Source: a virus. From it: DNA of 20,036 bases. The position numbers and the translations under genes were made by a program. Shown here piece after piece: positions 13,286 through 20,036 of this stretch. The stretch covers positions 1 through 20,036 of the IMG/VR virus record IMGVR_UViG_3300007538_004429; one strand, given 5' to 3'. Under the pieces are notes generated by a model. The model did not search any database and was not told the DNA's origin. It was given only the letters and a program-made list of their open reading frames with translations. Position 1 is the first letter of the stretch, and every line of letters starts with the position of its first letter.

Positions 13286-14140
13286 TTATTTTTTATTTGG
13301 CAATTTATCCCAGATAAATTCAATATCAATATTGCGAGACATCCACCACTCTTTTGTCATTTGCTTATCAGATAAGAAACACGTTGTGAAAATACCTTTA
13401 TTTGAACCGCTGGGTTGCGGAGGACAATAAAAAGATATTGGAGTTTGATTTAATATTTTTTCTTTGAACTGTTCAATGAGTTCCCATTCACTAACACTAA
13501 AGCGTGTGTCAAATTGAATATTCTTATGAATTTCTAAAAAATCATTACAGTGCAATTTACTAACATAACTCCTCAATTCATTAAGAGTCCATTTATCAAT
13601 GTCTCTAAACGGAACACCACTAGTAGCAACACATAATTCAGATGTCATCCTTATTGGCATCTCAACGTTTAGTGGTTGATAAGGGATCTTTAATATATAT
13701 TCCAGGTATTTGGCTTGTTGACTACTAACATCACCCGGACCAGGTTCTTGAACTGTTAAAGGTTCTCCAATCCATTTTGTAACATAACATGGGGTAAATT
13801 TATTATCAGGCAACTGTTCAAGAAACTCCACATCACCGTCAGTAATAAAGAACTCATCAAAATCTACAACTGTGTCAATATATAATTTGATCATTTGTTG
13901 TCGTAACCATCCGTCACCTTTAAACATTGTTAATAAATTTAATGTTTGGTTAGTTGGAATTACTTCTACACCGTAAAAAACTTTACAATCGTCAATATAT
14001 CCATTCCATGTAAGATTGCTGATATTATCTGCTATAACAGTTATGTTAGACTGTGGTGAGATCTTTTTTATTGATTCAATTGCAAGTTTAGACAATAAAA
14101 AATGACCAGGGTATGTAAGTAGTACTATGTTATTTCTCAT
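13286..14140 (-). CDS. GT-A-like glycosyltransferase (DUF6492-like)
   Basis: A 284-residue protein that looks like the DUF6492 group of putative GT-A glycosyltransferases. The N-terminus NIVLLTYPGHFLLSKLAIES (residues 4-23) is the Rossmann-like opening. WLRQQMIKLYIDT (78-90) precedes FDEFFITDGDVEFLE (94-108), with a D-x-D metal site (DGD, 101-103). Later come TSELCVATSGVPF and FSVSEWELIEQF. An in-frame TTG lies three codons upstream of the chosen ATG (14140); neither has a good ribosome site. It sits alone between the terminator of the 1172-aa gene and the gp32 promoter, with no promoter of its own visible. It probably acts in the cytoplasm on a surface or virion glycan; donor and acceptor unknown. 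Confidence 0.7.
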   Translation of the reverse strand: MRNNIVLLTYPGHFLLSKLAIESIKKISPQSNITVIADNISNLTWNGYIDDCKVFYGVEVIPTNQTLNLLTMFKGDGWLRQQMIKLYIDTVVDFDEFFITDGDVEFLEQLPDNKFTPCYVTKWIGEPLTVQEPGPGDVSSQQAKYLEYILKIPYQPLNVEMPIRMTSELCVATSGVPFRDIDKWTLNELRSYVSKLHCNDFLEIHKNIQFDTRFSVSEWELIEQFKEKILNQTPISFYCPPQPSGSNKGIFTTCFLSDKQMTKEWWMSRNIDIEFIWDKLPNKK

Positions 14141-14165
14141 GTTAGACAATTTGGTAAATCAGGAA

Positions 14166-14192
14166 GATAAAAACGGGCCAGTTAGGCCCGTT
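14166..14192 (-). terminator. Rho-independent terminator after the 1172-aa gene
   Basis: A perfect 8-bp stem (AACGGGCC 14172-14179, GGCCCGTT 14185-14192) with a 5-nt loop. On the minus strand it continues as GTTTTTATC. It begins 25 nt after the stop at 14218. The next gene starts only about 26 nt further on, with no promoter in between. Confidence 0.85.
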
Positions 14193-14217
14193 CTATTTTA
14201 GCGTATATTGTTTGAGC

Positions 14218-17200
14218 TTAATTGCCCATGCCTGCTAATCGTTTAATGTCTGCTAGTGCAGCATCAATTGTAGCACTTAATTCCATGCCTTTGTCAGCAA
14301 TCTTATCGCCTAAGTTCTTTTCTTTAGGCTCTTCAATCGGTGCAACTACAGCAATATCAGTTGTGCTAATTTCTTCTGGTTCAATTAAATCAACCGGTTT
14401 GTTATCTAACTGACTAGTAGCAGTGATGCCGTGTCCTAATTCCATATCTAAATCGTTTTCAAGTTCTGTTAAACTTTCATAAATTCCTTTACCAAACACG
14501 TCTGTTGCTCCTTCGCTTTCTTTTGCCATCTTAGTAGCAGTTGCGTACATTACTTCTTCTCCGCGCTTACCATAACGCTTTTTGAAGTCTTCTTTTGATT
14601 TCTTCATGCCCTTAACATACTTTTCGCGTTTCTTTTCTTCGCCTTTTGTTAATGAGCGTTCGTCAAGTTCTTTATCGCCTTTCTTTTCGGCATCTTGTGC
14701 GGCTTTTTTCATTGGCTCTTTTTTGTTACCATCTTTATCTAAATCTAGATAATCTGGCTTACCTGCTTCACTAACTTTGCTTTCGCCTTTTAGCCCAAGA
14801 TCCATTACGTCCATGCCCATCTTTCTGGTAGTTGGAACTTTGCTCTTGCTACCGTGCTTCGCTACGTATTGATCCCACGCTTCGTCACTACCTGGAGCAA
14901 ATTCACGCTCTTGGTGTGCTAATGCTGCGGTTTGATCTGAAGCAGGACTAGTGCCATACTTAGCACTTACACGATCTAAATCATCAATATCCATCTGATC
15001 GCTCCAGCCTTGTCCTATATTAACTGCACCCTTAGATCCAGTCTTGCTCAATGGTGTTGCTTTAATAGAAGTAGCTAATCCAGCATTTTTTCTTAGACTA
15101 GCAATTTCTTTTTCTGTTTCAGCACGGTTTCTTTCATAGTCTGCTGTAGAACCTGCGTCGCGTCCTAAGATACGAGCAATTTCCATATCTTTATAGAACG
15201 TGTCTTCTTTATCTTGTGCTGCTTTTTTAATAGCATCTGCTTTTGCTCTTGCTTTTGCTAGTTTTTCTGGAGTAACGCCTTGATCTAAACCATACTTCTT
15301 AAGCATCATTGATCTGCGTAGATCATTACCTGCCTTATATGAACCACTAGTTAACCAGTTTTCAATTTCATCCCATTCATTATCAGCGTCTGTATCAAAC
15401 CTGGTCATGTTGTCTCTGGCCCAGTAATCAGGATCCATGTTTGGATCTCTCCAGTTTGATAAATTACCCGACGGACCAACTAAAATACCTTTAGGTCCTA
15501 CACGCGAATAACCCGGAGGTAATTGTTCGTCGCCCGGTGCTTCTTCTAACTTTTCGTCTTTTGTACCTTCGTGCCCTGGGACAATTTGTGATGGATCGGT
15601 GTTTTTACCTTGACCTAATTCGTCATCTTGTTGTCCAAACTTACCAGCATCTACTTCTTCTACTTTATAACGTTTACCGTCAACTTCAAATTCTGCTTTT
15701 CCTGATGCTTTTGCTTTTTCTAATGCACCGCTAAACGCATTGCCCTCTTGCGTCTTTGTTGCGCCTGGAGCAATTGTTGGTTGTGGTTTAGTTGGCTTAC
15801 GATCAAAACCATAGTTAGGATCATCACGTGGATCATCACGCTCTGGATCGTATGGTTCTGTATCTGATGGTGCAAACCAATCAACACCTTCTTTGCCTAG
15901 ATCGCTTGCATTTAATTCATCTAAAATATTATTGTTTAACTTACTAGCACGTTCTTGTTCGGTCATTTCGATAATACCCATTTTGCGTGCTTCGTCATTT
16001 AAGCGATTAATACGGTCCTGAATTAATTGCTGTGTTTTTTCGTCCTGAAATTCAGGATTTATCATCATATCATATAATGCCTTGCTCTTTTCTAAATAAT
16101 CTTCTCGATCCAATAATGGGGTATCGCTGTAACCTTCTTCAACTTGTTGTTGTGGCTCTTGGAACGCAGAAAAATCTTCATATACTTTTTCTTGCATGCC
16201 GGCTAGTTTGCGCCATGCATTCATTTCTAGCATATGATCACGTTCTGCCTTGCGTTGTTCTTCACCAGTATCAATATCTAGTTGTTCATTAACATCGTTG
16301 TTTAATTCTTGTTCTTGATATGCTTTTAGTTCTTCAATATTATTAAATGGGCCGGCTACTACCTTACCATTTAATAGTGCAAAGAAACCTTGTGCTGTTT
16401 TAATAGCACTCATACCATATTTGTTCATTCCACGTGCACCAACATCAGCAGCCTCGTCAAATTCTAATTCATCATTACCGCCAAGTATACGATCAGCTAA
16501 ATCTTCTAAACCTGGATGAGAATCAGTATACATTTCAAGCCAATGTTCAATAACTGGACGAGCATCTGCTTCTGGATCATCTTCTGCTAATGCTGCTAAA
16601 CTATCAAATAATTCATCGTCACCAATTACATCATAAAGAATCTCAGTGGCGTTCGATGCGTCTGTTCCAACTGGAAGTGGTTTTGCTAAAATATCTTTTA
16701 GTTCTTTAATTTTAGCTTCGTCGTCTGGAATAGCCCAGGTGCCTTCGGTTACGTTCTCTGCCCAATTGGCAAATTGATCAAATTCTTTCATAGTCGATTC
16801 CTTGGTGTCGGTTGGTTGAATGTTTTGTGCGATATATGGAAGTGCTTCTTCGATCTGTGCAGGTACAGATTTTGTAATAAATGACCCACGCAATGCTTCA
16901 ACAATAGCACTATCTTGTTCTAATGTGGCAGGATTCCAAGATTCTTTATATGCATTATATCCTCGCTTGCCTGCTAGACTTTTTAATCTGTTACGCACAG
17001 TTTGATAGCGATCACGGCCTGCTGCAACAACTTCATATTGTTCCGCATCATCATTCTCAGTAATTGACTTTGTTGTTCTTACAAATTTACTTAAAATATT
17101 TGCCTCACGTACCATTTCTGTGATGTGTTGTCCGAACACATCATATGGTGTTCCGCCTTCAGCCACGTGTCTGGCCATGGCACGTCCGCCCACTAGTGTA

Positions 17201-17736
17201 GTAAACGGTAATTTAAAACGTTCGCCTTCGGCATTTTCAACAAATAATTTATCAATAGCTCTCCACCGCTGATCGCCTTCTTCAATTGCTTTACTGTGTA
17301 CAATCTTTAGTCGTGTTGTTCCTGGCTTATTATTATAGCTAGTGTGTTTGGATCCATTCCAACCCTCAAACAACCCTTCATTGATAGCAGCCATGCCTTG
17401 CATGCTATACTTTAATTTGTTTAAATTTTTTGGTGTAAACGTTAATAAACTACGTGTGGCAAATGTTTTTAATTGATTTAAAAAATCATACCAAATATTT
17501 TTATCAGCAGGATCCATAGTTTTACCAATATTATCGCCAAAATAAACTTCAAAGTTACTCTCATCATCGAGCAATATAATTACAGTCCCGTAATTATTAC
17601 GATTTGCTTCAAATTCAAATCTGAACATAACGGCATCAGACGGCGATATAACCGATTTACCCTTTTTATCCAGGGTTTTAACATTGAAGTCTTTGCTGAT
17701 TAATAAATTAAAAAGATCAATTGCTGTGCTATCCAT
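14218..17736 (-). CDS. Large uncharacterised late protein (1172 aa)
   Basis: I do not recognise a named function. The N-terminal ~120 residues look like a folded domain (VMFRFEFEANRNNYGTVIIL, then YFGDNIGKTMDP). The middle is acidic, rich in Glu, Asp, Lys and Gln, and low-complexity in places. Near residues 998-1004 is a DLDKDGN stretch, a D-x-D-x-DG calcium-loop-like motif. Residues 1029-1073 form a very basic helix-like block (KREKYVKGMKKSKEDFKKRYG, ending EVMYATATKMAKE), a motif I associate with large proteins of marine T4-like phages. There is no signal peptide or clear membrane segment. It directly follows gp17 with its own late-promoter-like box and a terminator behind, which suggests a virion, scaffold or injected protein. 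In T4 the neighbours of gene 17 are gp16 and gp18; this protein resembles neither. Confidence 0.8.
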   Translation of the reverse strand: MDSTAIDLFNLLISKDFNVKTLDKKGKSVISPSDAVMFRFEFEANRNNYGTVIILLDDESNFEVYFGDNIGKTMDPADKNIWYDFLNQLKTFATRSLLTFTPKNLNKLKYSMQGMAAINEGLFEGWNGSKHTSYNNKPGTTRLKIVHSKAIEEGDQRWRAIDKLFVENAEGERFKLPFTTLVGGRAMARHVAEGGTPYDVFGQHITEMVREANILSKFVRTTKSITENDDAEQYEVVAAGRDRYQTVRNRLKSLAGKRGYNAYKESWNPATLEQDSAIVEALRGSFITKSVPAQIEEALPYIAQNIQPTDTKESTMKEFDQFANWAENVTEGTWAIPDDEAKIKELKDILAKPLPVGTDASNATEILYDVIGDDELFDSLAALAEDDPEADARPVIEHWLEMYTDSHPGLEDLADRILGGNDELEFDEAADVGARGMNKYGMSAIKTAQGFFALLNGKVVAGPFNNIEELKAYQEQELNNDVNEQLDIDTGEEQRKAERDHMLEMNAWRKLAGMQEKVYEDFSAFQEPQQQVEEGYSDTPLLDREDYLEKSKALYDMMINPEFQDEKTQQLIQDRINRLNDEARKMGIIEMTEQERASKLNNNILDELNASDLGKEGVDWFAPSDTEPYDPERDDPRDDPNYGFDRKPTKPQPTIAPGATKTQEGNAFSGALEKAKASGKAEFEVDGKRYKVEEVDAGKFGQQDDELGQGKNTDPSQIVPGHEGTKDEKLEEAPGDEQLPPGYSRVGPKGILVGPSGNLSNWRDPNMDPDYWARDNMTRFDTDADNEWDEIENWLTSGSYKAGNDLRRSMMLKKYGLDQGVTPEKLAKARAKADAIKKAAQDKEDTFYKDMEIARILGRDAGSTADYERNRAETEKEIASLRKNAGLATSIKATPLSKTGSKGAVNIGQGWSDQMDIDDLDRVSAKYGTSPASDQTAALAHQEREFAPGSDEAWDQYVAKHGSKSKVPTTRKMGMDVMDLGLKGESKVSEAGKPDYLDLDKDGNKKEPMKKAAQDAEKKGDKELDERSLTKGEEKKREKYVKGMKKSKEDFKKRYGKRGEEVMYATATKMAKESEGATDVFGKGIYESLTELENDLDMELGHGITATSQLDNKPVDLIEPEEISTTDIAVVAPIEEPKEKNLGDKIADKGMELSATIDAALADIKRLAGMGN

Positions 17737-17759
17737 AATTCTTCTGCTTTAATACAGTG

Positions 17760-17767
17760 TATTTATG
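17760..17767 (-). promoter_or_regulatory. Late-promoter-like box before the 1172-aa gene
   Basis: The minus strand reads CATAAATA followed by CACTGTATT, 7 of 8 matches to the T4 late box TATAAATA. The expected start is near 17754, giving an 18-nt leader with a weak AGAAGAA ribosome site. The box overlaps the intergenic side of the gp17 stop (17769-17771) by only a one-base gap. Confidence 0.6.
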
Positions 17768-17768
17768 T

Positions 17769-19337
17769 TCAGAACAGTATAAACGGCATTGGTTCTATAA
17801 CTTCGTCGCCAAAGTCGGCAATTTGTGTGTTGAGTTCTGCATGGTAATTTTGTAGTACTTGCATCATACGTACCGCTAGTACCGTTGCCATTACTAGATC
17901 ATCGGTCTCGCCAATTTTAGCAGCATAGCTTGTTCCGTGTGCTACGAATGTTTTAAATTCTGATATAAGACTTTTGCTATTAACAGTCATCTTTTTTGTT
18001 TCGACTAAGTTTTTGAGTTTAGCACAAGCAGAAATCTTAGATTTGTTGGTAGTGTTAAATCCTTTTCGTATACGCACACCAGAAGACCTAGACACTTTAG
18101 GTTCACTTAACATCATGCCCGGAAAATTGTCTTCACCAAATTCTGCTAAACTAATCAGCGCCGCTTCACCAATAGTGTTGTTTTCTATAGAATAATAAAT
18201 GGAAGTACCATCTTGTGTTTTATCATAGATTGCTTTCACAATATCGTTAAGAATGCGTATCTGTGTTGGAATAGGTGTTTTGTTATGCTTCCACTCAGCA
18301 ATTTGTGTTGTGCTATTCGCTTCGAATACCTGTATTGCTGCCGGATCCCCACCTGTGCCTAGACTAGGATCAAGTGCCACAACGTATAACCGCCCAGGTT
18401 GTGGTTCTTTATACCATCTGACCTGCCCTGTTTTGTATACGGGTTCAACTCCTTCCATATCAACAAGTGTAGTAGCGTTAATAAGAGTCTCGTCGTTGAT
18501 AATGAATTCGCAATCCATTTCACGGCGGAAACGTTCTTCGCCAATGCGCCCACGTTCTTCTTCTGCCCACTTATCATCTCTATCTGGATGATCTCTCCAG
18601 TAAGATCTATAGGCACGGAATCCGTTAATTCCTAGCTCTGTTTCGTTGCCAAACTCATCTTCTGTTTTGTTAGCTTGTTTCCAAATTAACGCGAACTGAT
18701 CTTCGTCTGAGTTTGGTGTAGAGGTAATAATTGCCTTACCACCTGTTGATAGTGTGGGCGAAATGGAAGTCCAGAATTCTTTAGCAATACTAGGTCGAAC
18801 AAACGCAAATTCGTCACAATATAATAGTGTAATACTCATACCACGCCCAGTGTTATCAGTAGTTGCTTGTGCCACGATACGTGATCCATTGTCAAATTCA
18901 ATTGATCCTTTGTTATAGGATGTTACACCAGCACGTATGTGATCTGGGCATAATTCATATGCATAACGGATACGTTGCATAATTTCCTGGGCGCCTGCGT
19001 ATTTGTGTGCAGCAATCAATATCGTTGAATCTGGTTTAAACATACCATACCACAACAGATATCCTGCAGCACTGGTTGACTTACCAGTTTGCCTGGGCAT
19101 CAGACTAATACTAAATCGATAGTTATGATAGGTTTCAATCAATTGTTTTTGATATCCAAATGGATGATAAACCATTTTTCCTTTAGTAGGGTGTTGGATA
19201 TAGAAAAAGTTATCCATGAAATACACAGGACCAAGAACTGGATCAGCACATTTTACAAACTCCTGTAATTGATCAGAAGTGTAGTTCATTTTAGCGTGTG
19301 CTTTTTTGGTCAATACTCCTTCAAGACTTTTTGACAT
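17769..19337 (-). CDS. 17: Terminase large subunit gp17
   Basis: A 522-residue packaging motor (T4 gp17: 610). The ATPase domain has Walker A PRQTGKST (residues 81-88), Walker B LLYCDEFAF (171-179, with D175/E176) and the coupling motif TSTPNS (205-210). The RNase H-like nuclease domain carries its three acidic residues at D323 (VVALDPSLG), E385 (YSIENNT) and D479/D480 (GETDDLVMA), matching T4 D401, E458 and D542 in order. It translocates DNA into the prohead through the portal and cuts concatemers. The N-terminus is shorter than in T4. The start at 19337 has an AAGG ribosome site and a late-promoter-like box. No small terminase (gp16) lies next to it; a divergent HNH gene does. Confidence 0.96.
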   Translation of the reverse strand: MSKSLEGVLTKKAHAKMNYTSDQLQEFVKCADPVLGPVYFMDNFFYIQHPTKGKMVYHPFGYQKQLIETYHNYRFSISLMPRQTGKSTSAAGYLLWYGMFKPDSTILIAAHKYAGAQEIMQRIRYAYELCPDHIRAGVTSYNKGSIEFDNGSRIVAQATTDNTGRGMSITLLYCDEFAFVRPSIAKEFWTSISPTLSTGGKAIITSTPNSDEDQFALIWKQANKTEDEFGNETELGINGFRAYRSYWRDHPDRDDKWAEEERGRIGEERFRREMDCEFIINDETLINATTLVDMEGVEPVYKTGQVRWYKEPQPGRLYVVALDPSLGTGGDPAAIQVFEANSTTQIAEWKHNKTPIPTQIRILNDIVKAIYDKTQDGTSIYYSIENNTIGEAALISLAEFGEDNFPGMMLSEPKVSRSSGVRIRKGFNTTNKSKISACAKLKNLVETKKMTVNSKSLISEFKTFVAHGTSYAAKIGETDDLVMATVLAVRMMQVLQNYHAELNTQIADFGDEVIEPMPFILF

Positions 19338-19356
19338 ATTTTACTACCTTAATCGT

Positions 19357-19372
19357 GTATTTACGTAAATAC
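19357..19372. promoter_or_regulatory. 16-bp palindrome with divergent late-promoter-like boxes
   Basis: GTATTTACGTAAATAC is a perfect palindrome in the 39-bp gap between gp17 and HNH. With one bulged base the symmetry extends through flanking CGTG (19354-19357) and CACG (19373-19376). Each strand carries CGTAAATAC: the minus copy faces gp17 (expected start near 19352, 15-nt leader with AAGG) and the plus copy faces HNH (expected start at about 19377, the A of its ATG). It may be two overlapping late promoters, a dimeric-protein operator, or both. Confidence 0.55.
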
Positions 19373-19376
19373 CACG

Positions 19377-19919
19377 ATGGCTCATACATTAGTTTTAGGT
19401 CCGGATTACCAACCATTAAGTTATATTCCACTCAGTGCCGTGCATTGGCAACAAGCAATTAAACTATTGTTTCTTGACAAAGTGCATGTTCTAGAATGGT
19501 ATGATGACTGGAACGTTCACAGTCAAAAGACTATCATGCGTGTGCCAAGTGTAATTGCATTAAAATCTGGATATACCAAACGCAAAACAAAAACGTTTAG
19601 CCGAACAAACTTATATATTCGCGACATGTTTCAATGTCAGTATTGTGGAGACACGTTTGCTCCAGCGCAATTAACAATTGATCACGTTGTTCCCAAAAGC
19701 ATGGGCGGTAAAACAGAATGGGATAACTGTGTCAGTGCTTGCAAACCGTGTAATTGGGCAAAGAGCGATCGACTGATTAAGCCTAAACGTTCTCCATTTA
19801 CACCAGACTACTATCAATTGGCAAATTCAATACGCAAAACACAAATACGTATCAATCACCCTTCGTGGGCACAGTATTTAAATCTAGAACAAGAACCCGT
19901 TGTAATTAATCAACGATAA
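19377..19919 (+). CDS. HNH endonuclease
   Basis: The only plus-strand gene. Its 180 residues begin with the common N-terminus of this HNH type (TLVLGPDYQPLSYIPLSAVHW, residues 4-24) and carry the zinc-stabilised HNH core: CQYC (87-90), LTIDHVVPKSMGG (99-111, catalytic H103), N117, and CKPCN (122-126). The product is a metal-dependent nuclease that nicks or cuts DNA. Two roles are possible. It may be a homing-type or free-standing mobile nuclease next to gp17, or a packaging-associated HNH protein like those beside terminases of HK97-type phages. No ribosome site precedes the ATG, and a predicted late start coincides with it, so the mRNA may be leaderless. Base composition looks like the neighbours. 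Confidence 0.9.
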   Translation: MAHTLVLGPDYQPLSYIPLSAVHWQQAIKLLFLDKVHVLEWYDDWNVHSQKTIMRVPSVIALKSGYTKRKTKTFSRTNLYIRDMFQCQYCGDTFAPAQLTIDHVVPKSMGGKTEWDNCVSACKPCNWAKSDRLIKPKRSPFTPDYYQLANSIRKTQIRINHPSWAQYLNLEQEPVVINQR

Positions 19920-19941
19920 AAAAGCCCGCTTTCACGGGCTT
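19917..19941. terminator. Terminator at the end of HNH, likely bidirectional
   Basis: A perfect 7-bp stem (AAGCCCG 19922-19928, CGGGCTT 19935-19941) with a 6-nt loop. On the minus strand it ends in a run of six T (19918-19923), so it is strong for transcripts entering from the right. On the plus strand the tail (CTTCTCACTTT) is weaker but could end the HNH mRNA. Confidence 0.75.
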
Positions 19942-20033
19942 CTCACTTTAAAAGCAATGGTAGCGAGAGTTGCTTCTGGGTAGCTAGCACCAGACGCCTG
20001 TGGATTTTGCCACAAGCCGTGCCTATAATGGTC
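19932..20033 (-). other. Possible 3' end of a virion-type protein (fragment, unproven)
   Basis: One minus-strand frame reads 33 residues, starting DHYRHGLWQNP and ending TLATIAFKVRSP before a TGA that lies in the loop of the terminator. The composition looks like a real protein C-terminus. However, the three bases at the very edge are an in-frame TAG, so under the standard code the frame does not extend further right. A second minus frame is open to the edge and ends just before the hairpin (TGA at 19943-19945), but its residues look less protein-like. I cannot decide without the sequence beyond 20036. Confidence 0.25.
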
Positions 20034-20036
20034 CTA

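Noticed and set aside
14218-17736. Several plus-strand open frames of 60-90 codons opposite the 1172-aa gene (for example 16032-16292).
   Set aside because: They lie antisense to a long gene, lack ribosome sites and have low-complexity, Leu/Cys-rich translations typical of shadow frames.
18359-18616. An 85-codon minus-strand frame inside gp17.
   Set aside because: It overlaps the terminase frame, whose motifs are complete on both sides, and its translation shows no family features.
19932-20036. Use of a TAG-recoded genetic code, suggested by the amber codon in the right-edge frame.
   Set aside because: gp17, the 1172-aa gene, gp32 and HNH are long and contain no in-frame TAG; a recoded phage would normally have some in late genes.
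19942-20036. A tRNA or small RNA gene at the right edge.
   Set aside because: No cloverleaf stems, T-loop sequence or CCA end could be fitted on either strand.
1-20036. Integrase, attachment site, insertion sequence or transposon carrying the glycan genes.
   Set aside because: No recombinase genes, inverted repeats or target duplications flank the island; overlaps between genes are smooth and show no scars.

Overview
The window looks like part of a T4-like (contractile-tailed) phage genome, AT-rich and resembling uncultured marine myoviruses. Four core proteins can be read directly: large terminase gp17, single-stranded DNA-binding protein gp32, RecA-like recombinase UvsX and recombination mediator UvsY. 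There are no ribosomal or metabolic housekeeping genes, and coding is very dense with start/stop overlaps. The host cannot be told from the sequence; promoters match the ordinary sigma-70 consensus.

All genes but one lie on the minus strand, so the window is best read from right to left. At the right edge (20036 to about 19920) is a fragment I cannot identify and a terminator. A plus-strand HNH nuclease gene diverges from gp17 across a 39-bp gap that holds a 16-bp perfect palindrome. gp17 is followed by a 1172-residue uncharacterised protein and a terminator. Next come a lone glycosyltransferase-like gene, then gp32 with its own promoter, an unusual repeat-bearing leader and a terminator. A small cargo group follows (a 23-residue hydrophobic peptide, a fucosyltransferase-like protein, a PRMT-like methyltransferase). 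Then a perfect TTGACA-N17-TATAAT promoter starts a long gene train: uvsX, an 85-aa acidic-tailed protein, uvsY, and then eleven genes running off the left edge.

Those eleven genes form a glycan-building or glycan-decorating island. Five are diverged paralogues of one capsule-synthesis-like (GT-B-type) family. They are interleaved with a sulfotransferase, a pyruvyltransferase-like protein, a GT8-type glycosyltransferase and three methyltransferases. Nearly every junction is an overlap (often ATGA), so the island is probably translated as a coupled unit behind the recombination genes. The product could be a modified host surface glycan (for example to block superinfection) or a modification of the virion; the sequence does not decide.

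The most interesting non-coding structures are the gp32 leader (nested hairpin with possible pseudoknot, followed by four AGGCATA heptamers, three of them in 7-nt register, ending in the ribosome site), a shared TAAATAC late-promoter-like motif in front of gp32, the 1172-aa gene, gp17 and HNH, and the palindrome that carries that motif on both strands. No tRNA, rRNA, CRISPR array, insertion sequence, integrase or attachment site was seen, and no gene-free stretch exceeds 300 bases.
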